Below are positions 5,415 through 11,247 of a stretch of DNA of 11,247 nucleotides, one piece after another (the first letter of the stretch is position 1; every line of letters starts with the position of its first letter). Location: the NCBI GenBank assembly GCA_016930895.1, contig JAFGFV010000192.1:1-11247 (forward strand). The letters run 5' to 3'. The stretch is from Spirochaetales bacterium. GTDB taxonomy: Bacteria; Spirochaetota; Spirochaetia; SZUA-6; DRHE01. Below the pieces are notes generated by a model, which made no database searches, was not told the origin of the DNA, and saw only the letters and a list, made by a program, of their open reading frames with translations. Both the position numbers and the translations under genes were made by a program.

Positions 5415-6954
5415 CGGTTGCCCTTTTCGCGTAGGTAGCTCCGCCGGTCATGAGCACCCCCACGTCGATCTTCGAAACGCCGGCCAAGTCCTCGAAGACC
5501 CCCGCGATTTCCCCGCGGTACAGGACGAACAGGCGGTTGCAGATCTTGTACAACTCGTCCAGGTCCGTCCCCATGAACAGAATCGTAGCACCGGATAGGG
5601 TCATCTCCGCCAGCTTTGAATAGAAGAACTCCTGAGAGCTGACATCCAAGCCCTTGGTGGGATGGTAGGCGATCATCAGCATGGGGCAGGCCTCGATCTT
5701 TCGGCCTAGTGCCAGCCTCTGCCGGTTGCCTCCCGAGAGCTTCACGGCAGGCAGATGGATGCCCGGCGTCTGCACGTTGTAGGTAGCCACGATCTTCTCC
5801 GCGTGATCTCCAACCTCCCGCCAATTGAGGATTCCGTGGGAGGAAAAGGGCTTCTTTTCCGGGTAATCCAAGATGGAATTCTTGCGGATGCTGAACAGAG
5901 GCACCAGGGTGTTCGCGCTCGGAATGTAGTTCATGCCTCTGCGCATTCGAGCGTGACAAGGCAGGCTGGTGATCTCGCTTCCCCTGTAACGGACTTCTCC
6001 AGCCTGGGCTTGTCGCAGCCCCATCAGGACCTCCGCAAGCTGGCTGCTTCCGTTGCCTTCGATGGCCGCGACGCCTGCGATTTCTCCCGCGAACAGCTCG
6101 AAGGACACGTTGCAGAGGGCCGGCAGGCCCCGATCGTCCAGGACACTGAGCCCCGACACCGACAGGACCGGTCTTCTCTCTCCCTCGTAAACCGTGGCAA
6201 ACCGGTGGGCGAACTCCGCCCCGACCATCATCATGGTCAGACGGTTGTAGTCGGCCTCCTTGGCATCCAGGGTTTCCACCAGCTTGCCCTTGCGAAACAC
6301 CGAGATCCGGTCCGATACTTCCAGAGCTTCCTGCAGCCGGTGGGTGATAAAGAGAATCGTGTATCCCTCACGGTTCATGTCCTTGATGACCCGCTCAAAG
6401 GAGTCCAACTCGTTGGGGGCCAGGACGTTCGTGGCCTCGTCGAACAGGATGATCCTCGAGCCCAGCGCCAGCACCTTGAGAATCTCGACCTTCTGCTTCT
6501 CTCCCTCGGACAGGTCGATGATCTCCGCGTCGAGGCGGTCCTCCAGCCCGAACCCGAACAGGTCCGACAGGGAACGCACCTTGTCCTCCAGCTCCCGCTT
6601 TCGCACGAGAAAACGATTCTCCCGGAGGAATAGCCCCACGTTCTCCACCACGGTCATGTCCTGGACGAGCTTGAAGAACTGGGGCACCATCCCGATGCCC
6701 AGCTGCAGGGCATCACGCGGATCCCGGATCTCTCTTGGCTCGCCTTCCACCAGAATCTCGCCCGAGTCCTTGTGGTACAGGCCGTAGATGATGTTCATGA
6801 GGGTCGTCTTGCCGGCCCCGTTTTCTCCCAGGAGGGTGTGAATCTCCCCGCGGCGGAAAGCGAGGGACACGTCATCAAGGGCCTGGACCTTGCCGAAGTG
6901 CTTGCAAATGTTGCGAACCTCGAGGATGACGTCGTTGCCCTCGTCTTGATTCAT
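5407..6954 (-). CDS. Double-domain ABC ATPase of a BMP-type (nucleoside-like) importer
   Basis: 515 aa cytoplasmic ATPase with two fused nucleotide-binding domains, as in NupO/YufO and RbsA. Domain 1 is complete: Walker A GENGAGKTT (43-51), Q-loop Gln92, signature LSEGEKQKVEI (148-158), Walker B ILFDEATNVLAP (169-180) and H-loop His205. Domain 2 keeps the signature LSGGNRQR (407-414) but has a Walker A without lysine (GNGSSQ, 300-305), a Walker B region AYHPTKGLDV (429-438) without Asp-Glu, and TDLDEL (463-468) in place of the H-loop histidine. This asymmetry is normal in the family and not damage. The ATG shares ATGA with the end of the Mo-hydroxylase gene (6951-6954), which ties the transporter to the upstream enzymes. 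AAAGGAGG upstream serves as its ribosome-binding site. Confidence 0.95.
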   Translation of the reverse strand: MNQDEGNDVILEVRNICKHFGKVQALDDVSLAFRRGEIHTLLGENGAGKTTLMNIIYGLYHKDSGEILVEGEPREIRDPRDALQLGIGMVPQFFKLVQDMTVVENVGLFLRENRFLVRKRELEDKVRSLSDLFGFGLEDRLDAEIIDLSEGEKQKVEILKVLALGSRIILFDEATNVLAPNELDSFERVIKDMNREGYTILFITHRLQEALEVSDRISVFRKGKLVETLDAKEADYNRLTMMMVGAEFAHRFATVYEGERRPVLSVSGLSVLDDRGLPALCNVSFELFAGEIAGVAAIEGNGSSQLAEVLMGLRQAQAGEVRYRGSEITSLPCHARMRRGMNYIPSANTLVPLFSIRKNSILDYPEKKPFSSHGILNWREVGDHAEKIVATYNVQTPGIHLPAVKLSGGNRQRLALGRKIEACPMLMIAYHPTKGLDVSSQEFFYSKLAEMTLSGATILFMGTDLDELYKICNRLFVLYRGEIAGVFEDLAGVSKIDVGVLMTGGATYAKRATDD

Positions 6955-9227
6955 GCGTCTGGCACCCCTCCTTTAAGCGCGAAATAGACATCCTCGGCTC
7001 TAACCGGAAGCCGATGGAAGCGAACGCCGATTGCATCGTGGATGGCGTTGACGATCGCCGGCGCGGTATTGTTCAAACCGATCTCCCCCACCCCCTTGGC
7101 GCCGTACGGCCCTTCCGGATCGTTGGTTTCCACCAGAATCACCTTGATCTCAGGAATGTCCATGGAAGTGGGCATCATGTACTTCTCGAGAGTGTCGCTC
7201 ACCATTCTCCCTTTGCTGTTGGTGAGCAGCTCCTCGCTCAGCGCGTACCCAATCCCCTGCATCACTGCGCCCTCGATCTGTCCTTCCACCGCCAGCGGAT
7301 TGATCGCCTTGCCCACGTCCTGCGCCACGGTAATCCGCTCGACCTGCACCTCCCCCGTGTGGGTGTCCACGGCCACTTCTGCGATCTGTACGGAAAAGGC
7401 GAACGCCGCAGAGGTATTGCCGGACCCATCCGGTTTGAGCCGCTCGGTGGGCGGGTTGTATTGATACTCCGACGTCAGGATGTGCCCCACGCAGCGAGGA
7501 GAGTGGAACACGGCATCGCCGTACGAAAGCTTCAGAGTCTCGTCCGTCTTGGCGTAGATCGTGCCGCCCCGCGCCTCCAGCCCATCCACGGGTATCCCAA
7601 GGTGCGCCGAGGCGGACTCCAGCAGGTACTCCCGCAGCCGAGCTGCAGCCAGCCGCGCGGCGTTGCCGTCCTCGAAGCACACCCGGGAGGCGAAGCTTCC
7701 CAGAGACGCGGGAGCAATCAAGGTGTCGTAGCCCATGACGTGGATCTGGTCCAGCGGTATATCCAGTTCCTCGGCGACCATCTGGGCCAATGTGGTGTCC
7801 GCCCAGGTGCCCGTGTCGCCGCTGCCCTTGTACAGCGCGACCTGGCCGTCCCGGAACATCTTGAGCTCAATGCTGGAGAACTCCCCGTCGGGAAAGATGT
7901 TACTGCCGCTCACGTGGATTGCCCCGGCCATGCCGATCCCGCGGCGCCAGCGACCCTCTTTGGGGGCACGACGCTTCGCGTGCCAGTCCGTCGCCCCTAC
8001 AGCCCGCAGGAAACACTCCTCGAAGCCGCAGGAGGTGATCTTCCATCCGCAGGGCGTGACGTCCCCCGAGCGGGTGGCATTCCTCAAACGAAGCTCAAGA
8101 GGATCCAAGCCGAGCTCCTCGGCGATCCTGTCCAGCTGCACGTCAATGGGAAAATTGACTTGCGGTGCACCGAATCCACGAAACGGTCCCGGCACTTCCT
8201 TGTTCGTGTACACGATGTCGGCGCGGTAGCGGAAGTTGGGAACGCGATACAGGGACGAGGCTATCCCGCCCGAGTATCCGACGACGCCAATCCCGTAGTG
8301 GCAGTAGGCACCCTTGTCGACCACCGCCTCCATCTGCCGAGCCAGCAGGGTCCCGTCCTTGCGCACCCCGGTCTTGATCTTCATGCGGAACGGATGGCGA
8401 ATGCGGGTGACGGTCAACTCTTCTTCGCGGGAAAACGTAGTCTTGACCGGGCGCCCGGTGCGCAGCGCCAGCAGGGCGGTTACCCCCTCGTCTTCACAGT
8501 ACTTGGACCGACCCCCGAAACCCCCGCCTGAGAACACCGGCATGACCCTGACTCGAGAGAGCGGGAGGTTGCACACGTTGGCGACCTCTTTGCGCACGAA
8601 ATAGGGACTCTGAGTGCCCGACCAGATCTCCAGGATGCCGTCCGGAGTGACTTGGGCCACACTGCAGCGGGGTTCCAGGTTGCCGTGGGAGACCGCCTGG
8701 GTCGAGAACTCGTCCTCGAAGATCCGGTCCGCCTCCGCGAAGGCCTTGTCCACATCCCCGAAATCCCGGTTGAGCTGGAGCATGAGATTGCTCTTGCCCT
8801 CGTGGATCTCCCCCGCACCATCGGCAAGGGCGGCCTCGGGGTCCAGATACGCCGGCAGGGGCTCGTAGTCGACCTCGATGAGCCGCAGGGCCGCGGACGC
8901 GGCCTCCATGGTCTCTGCCGCTACCGCGGCGACTGGATCGCCCACGTAGCGAACCTTGTCCCGGCACAGTGGAGGCATGTCCGGAATTTGGGCCAGAAAA
9001 TTGATCGGAGTGTCCGCCCCGGTCAGGATCGTGACCACTCCCGGGACCTCCAGGGCCCTGGACACATCGATGCCCTGGATCCGGGCATGCGCATGAGGGC
9101 TGCGCAGCAGCCGTGCATACAGCATCCCCGGGAGCTTGAGGTCGTCGCTGAACCTCGCCCGACCGCTCACCTTGGCGAACCCGTGCACCTCCGGAAGTTT
9201 CTGGCCTACGTACTTGTAGTTCTTCAT
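6951..9227 (-). CDS. Molybdopterin-binding large subunit, xanthine dehydrogenase/aldehyde oxidase family
   Basis: 758 aa Mo-hydroxylase catalytic subunit; relatives hydroxylate N-heterocycles, aldehydes or aryl-CoA using water. The small 'hammerhead' domain spans about 12-125 (GFAKVSGRARFSDD, RSPHAHARI, YVGDPVAAVAAE). The Mo-binding domains follow, with GGGFGGRSK (234-242), PGPFRGFGAPQ (346-356, conserved Arg350), GQIEGAVMQGIGYAL (649-663) and GAKGVGEIG (709-717), where Glu715 is the expected catalytic base. The loop that usually reads GQG near the cofactor is instead GSGDTGTWADTT (468-479). The [2Fe-2S] and FAD subunits that normally complete the enzyme are not encoded in the window. The start overlaps the nitroreductase stop by one base (TGATG), and its stop overlaps the ATPase start. 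The substrate cannot be read from the sequence; from context, a pyrimidine or its aldehyde is my guess. Confidence 0.9.
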   Translation of the reverse strand: MKNYKYVGQKLPEVHGFAKVSGRARFSDDLKLPGMLYARLLRSPHAHARIQGIDVSRALEVPGVVTILTGADTPINFLAQIPDMPPLCRDKVRYVGDPVAAVAAETMEAASAALRLIEVDYEPLPAYLDPEAALADGAGEIHEGKSNLMLQLNRDFGDVDKAFAEADRIFEDEFSTQAVSHGNLEPRCSVAQVTPDGILEIWSGTQSPYFVRKEVANVCNLPLSRVRVMPVFSGGGFGGRSKYCEDEGVTALLALRTGRPVKTTFSREEELTVTRIRHPFRMKIKTGVRKDGTLLARQMEAVVDKGAYCHYGIGVVGYSGGIASSLYRVPNFRYRADIVYTNKEVPGPFRGFGAPQVNFPIDVQLDRIAEELGLDPLELRLRNATRSGDVTPCGWKITSCGFEECFLRAVGATDWHAKRRAPKEGRWRRGIGMAGAIHVSGSNIFPDGEFSSIELKMFRDGQVALYKGSGDTGTWADTTLAQMVAEELDIPLDQIHVMGYDTLIAPASLGSFASRVCFEDGNAARLAAARLREYLLESASAHLGIPVDGLEARGGTIYAKTDETLKLSYGDAVFHSPRCVGHILTSEYQYNPPTERLKPDGSGNTSAAFAFSVQIAEVAVDTHTGEVQVERITVAQDVGKAINPLAVEGQIEGAVMQGIGYALSEELLTNSKGRMVSDTLEKYMMPTSMDIPEIKVILVETNDPEGPYGAKGVGEIGLNNTAPAIVNAIHDAIGVRFHRLPVRAEDVYFALKGGVPDA

Positions 9228-9904
9228 CAGTAGTTTTTGACCTGGACGCCGTAAGGGTCCCGGTGGGCCTCCTCGACCAGCTCATCGGAACGGAGTTTGC
9301 TCGCGTCGAAGCGCTCCAGGTGCGTGAAATCCTCTGCCCGGCGACGCACCGGAGCTGCCTTGGGCTCCGCCGGGTACCCCACCGGAAGGATACAGATGAC
9401 TTTGAGCGGATCGGGCACTCCCAGCAGCTCCTTGACCTCGTGGGGATAGAAATTGGTGAACACCACCGAGCCGAGTCCCTGCGCGTGCGCCGCGAGCAGC
9501 ATGTTCTGAACCGCCATGCTCACGCTGCCCCACAGAGCGAACAGTTCGACCTGCTCGTCCACGTCGTGCATCATGCTCACGTACTGGAATCGCGGGTCGC
9601 CGCACATCACCAGCTGCACCGGCGCCTCGAGGAGGTAGCCGCCCGTGAAGGTACGCAGAAAGGGAAAGTCGCGCCGTTCCTTGATGCGGTGCACCACCCG
9701 CTGCACGCTCTCCTGGATGCGCTGTCGGGTATCGAGATTGCGCACGACCACGATGTCCCAGGGCTGGGAGTTCGCGCTCGAGGGGGCCCAACGGGCGGCC
9801 TCGATGATCCGTCCGATCGCCTCTTCCGGAACAGAGTCCGGCCTGAACGACCGGATAGAGCGCCGACCGGTTACGACATCCATGAAGCTCCTGGCTTCCA
9901 TCAT
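9227..9904 (-). CDS. Nitroreductase-family FMN oxidoreductase
   Basis: 225 aa flavoprotein, expected to be a cytoplasmic homodimer that uses NAD(P)H and bound FMN. Landmarks: the FMN-phosphate segment RRSIRSF (14-20), APSSANSQPW (40-49), GSVSMAVQNMLLAAHAQGLG (126-145) and PVGYP (174-178). It lacks the PSVGxMQPW pattern of BluB, so 5,6-dimethylbenzimidazole synthesis is unlikely. Two adjacent ATGs (9904 and 9901) share the GAGG motif upstream; the second is better spaced. The stop overlaps the Mo-hydroxylase ATG. The family is catalytically broad (nitro, enone, flavin or quinone reduction), so its role here is unknown. It might reduce or recycle electrons for the neighbouring hydroxylase, but this is conjecture. 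Confidence 0.9.
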   Translation of the reverse strand: MMEARSFMDVVTGRRSIRSFRPDSVPEEAIGRIIEAARWAPSSANSQPWDIVVVRNLDTRQRIQESVQRVVHRIKERRDFPFLRTFTGGYLLEAPVQLVMCGDPRFQYVSMMHDVDEQVELFALWGSVSMAVQNMLLAAHAQGLGSVVFTNFYPHEVKELLGVPDPLKVICILPVGYPAEPKAAPVRRRAEDFTHLERFDASKLRSDELVEEAHRDPYGVQVKNY

Positions 9905-9940
9905 CGTCCTCGCTTCACCAATCTCCGTTCGCCTGCAAGC

Positions 9941-11247
9941 TCAGCCAGCCTGCTTCTCCGCCACCGTCAGAGCCCGGTCAAAGGCCTCGAGCACTTTCCC
10001 TGCCTGCTCCCGGGTGATCGTGAGCGAAGGCTGGAAACGGATCCGATTGTAATAGAACCCTCCCCGGCCGATCAGAACGTTGTCCTTGAGAGCCTCGTCG
10101 AGGATCCTCTGGAGCGTCTGGTCTGGGGCCGGGTTGCGGCTTGCCTTGTCAGTCACGATCTCCGCCCCGATCATCAGGCCCTTGCCCTGCACGTCGTCGA
10201 GCATCGGGTGCCGGTGGCTCAAGCCCTGGAGCTCCTCGAGCATATAGGCGCCCACTGCGGCGGAGTTCTCCAGAAGATTCTCCTCTTCCGTGGCCTCTAT
10301 GGCAGCCAGCCCGGCGCGACAGCTCACGGGATTTCCCCCAAGAGTCGAGAAGTCCGGGCCCGGGAACGCGTCGGCAATCGCCTCCCGAGCCATGACTGCC
10401 CCGATGGGAAGCCCGCCGCCCAGGGCCTTGGCCATGGTGACGACGTCCGGTTTGACTCCATAGTGCTCGATGCCGAACCACTTGCCCGTGCGGCCGAAAC
10501 CGGTCTGGACTTCGTCGACGATCAGCAGGATCTTGTTCTCGTCCAGGATGGGCTTGAGCACCTCGAAGTAGCGCGCCGGCGCCGGAACAATTCCCCCGAT
10601 CCCCTGGATTGCCTCCACGATGACCGCGGCCACCCGGCGAGAGGTCTGGCTCTTCAAGAGGACCTCCAGATACCGGGCGCAGGCGATTCCGCACTTCTCC
10701 GGATCCTTGTGCCCCAGGGGACAGCGGTAGCAGTGGTATCCCGGAAGATGGATCGTCCCCGGCATGAACGGCCCCAGGCCCGTTCTCCAAGCGCCCATTC
10801 CGGTCAGGCTCATGGTCAGCCCCCCGCGCCCGTAGAACCCGTTCTGCAGACCGAGGAGCTCGAACTTGCCGGTGGCGATGCGGGCCAGGGTCAGGGCATG
10901 CTCGTTGGCCTCCGTCCCGGAGTTGCAGAAGAACACCTTGGCCCTGCCCGGATCCATCGGTGAGATCTCGGAAAGCTTCTTCGCAAGCAGCGGCATGGGC
11001 ACCGTACGGTAGAGGGTAGACAGGTGGGTCAGCTTCTTCATCTGATCACAGACCGCGTCCACGACCTTGGGGTGCGTATGCCCGACGTTGAGCACGGAGA
11101 CCCCGCTGAAGGCGTCGATGTACTCCTGGCCCTCGAGGTCGACAACCACGGCCCCGTGGCCGCGCACGAAAACCTTGTCGTTCCAGGCCTCCACCGATTT
11201 CATCAGGTAGCGTTCCTGCATCTCGAGGATCTGCTCGGTTGTAAGCC
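9941..11247 (-). CDS. Class III PLP-dependent aminotransferase (5' end probably outside the window)
   Basis: At least 426 aa from ATG 11221, related to AGXT2-, GABA- and beta-alanine-type transaminases, which move an omega- or alpha-amino group to pyruvate or 2-oxoglutarate. Landmarks (numbered from ATG 11221): SGTEANEHAL (101-110), DEVQTGFGRTGK (236-247, Asp236 contacts the PLP ring), Schiff-base Lys265 in TMAKALGGG, STLGGNPVS (292-300) and RFQPSL (395-400). Cysteines 164, 167, 177 and 181 form a Cys-x2-Cys-x9-Cys-x3-Cys group seen in a subset of these enzymes. The frame stays open upstream (LTTEQILE before the Met), looks coding, and the ATG has no ribosome-binding site, so the true start is probably beyond the right edge. 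A 36-nt gap precedes the nitroreductase. The amino donor is unknown; an aminomethylpyrimidine is a speculative possibility. Confidence 0.9.
   Translation of the reverse strand, partial: LTTEQILEMQERYLMKSVEAWNDKVFVRGHGAVVVDLEGQEYIDAFSGVSVLNVGHTHPKVVDAVCDQMKKLTHLSTLYRTVPMPLLAKKLSEISPMDPGRAKVFFCNSGTEANEHALTLARIATGKFELLGLQNGFYGRGGLTMSLTGMGAWRTGLGPFMPGTIHLPGYHCYRCPLGHKDPEKCGIACARYLEVLLKSQTSRRVAAVIVEAIQGIGGIVPAPARYFEVLKPILDENKILLIVDEVQTGFGRTGKWFGIEHYGVKPDVVTMAKALGGGLPIGAVMAREAIADAFPGPDFSTLGGNPVSCRAGLAAIEATEEENLLENSAAVGAYMLEELQGLSHRHPMLDDVQGKGLMIGAEIVTDKASRNPAPDQTLQRILDEALKDNVLIGRGGFYYNRIRFQPSLTITREQAGKVLEAFDRALTVAEKQAG

Larger units (their letters stand above)
204..11247 (-). other. Predicted operon: aminotransferase to TenA-like gene
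   Basis: Eight clear genes and one small ORF share one strand. Junctions, upstream to downstream: 36 nt, 1-nt overlap, 4-nt overlap, 8-nt overlap, 4-nt overlap, 3 nt, the 220-nt spacer, then 21 nt. No promoter or regulator is visible inside; the promoter probably lies right of the window. The terminal hairpin is at 150-177. No TPP-riboswitch-like element is present in any gap, but the operon leader is not included. Confidence 0.7.

Noticed and set aside
5407..6060. Apparent degeneration of the second ATPase domain (no Walker A lysine)
   Set aside because: A lysine-less second site with GNG-x-S/Q is the normal state in NupO/YufO and RbsA-type ATPases, so this is not a pseudogene sign.
7014..8531. 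505-codon open frame on the plus strand
   Set aside because: It is the reverse-strand shadow of the Mo-hydroxylase gene, with no domain and no credible start.
9263..10963. 566-codon open frame on the plus strand
   Set aside because: It is fully antisense to the nitroreductase and aminotransferase genes, both with intact motifs. Composition is Arg/His/Leu-rich, typical of a shadow frame.
1..11247. Mobile elements, CRISPR arrays, tRNA or rRNA genes
   Set aside because: I saw no transposase or integrase, no regularly spaced repeats and no RNA-gene signature. The window is almost fully coding for metabolic and transport genes.

Overview
This is an 11.2 kb stretch of GC-rich bacterial DNA in which every gene I can support lies on the minus strand. 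The genes are packed like one operon that reads from the right edge to the left. Most junctions overlap by 1-8 nt or are separated by a few bases. The organism is not identifiable from the window. Strong Shine-Dalgarno sites and a substrate-binding protein with an ordinary Sec signal but no lipobox cysteine suggest a two-membrane bacterium. The mature N-terminus of that protein (AGGTGEAQEGEG) resembles periplasmic proteins of some Spirochaetota, but this is only a hint.

Layout in transcription order, right to left. (1) A class III PLP aminotransferase, 9941-11247, whose 5' end probably runs off the window. (2) An FMN nitroreductase, 9227-9904. (3) A molybdopterin-binding large subunit of the xanthine dehydrogenase/aldehyde oxidase family, 6951-9227. 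(4) A complete ABC importer of the BMP/nucleoside type: a double-domain ATPase (5407-6954), permease 1 (4371-5414), permease 2 (2188-3114) and a substrate-binding protein (906-1967). (5) An M20 amidohydrolase very like YlmB, the N-formyl-4-amino-5-aminomethyl-2-methylpyrimidine deformylase of thiamin salvage (3118-4374), placed between the two permease genes. (6) A TenA-family protein (204-884) that lacks the catalytic cysteine. A hairpin at 150-177 follows, then the first 98 nt of another minus-strand gene. The only sizeable spacer (1968-2187) holds a 22-codon ORF with a very strong ribosome-binding site and a second, orphan ribosome-binding site.

Interpretation. In the known Bacillus thiamin-salvage route, the ThiXYZ ABC transporter imports formylaminopyrimidine (a breakdown product of thiamin), YlmB removes the formyl group, and TenA converts the aminomethylpyrimidine to HMP. 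Here YlmB-like and TenA-like proteins sit with a transporter of an unrelated family, normally associated with nucleosides, and with three enzymes not part of the known route. My main hypothesis is a thiamin-pyrimidine (or similar aminopyrimidine) uptake system with an alternative importer. The aminotransferase and Mo-hydroxylase may extend it, for example by oxidising the aminomethyl group. The YlmB and transporter family calls are firm. The shared substrate and the role of the redox genes are inference.
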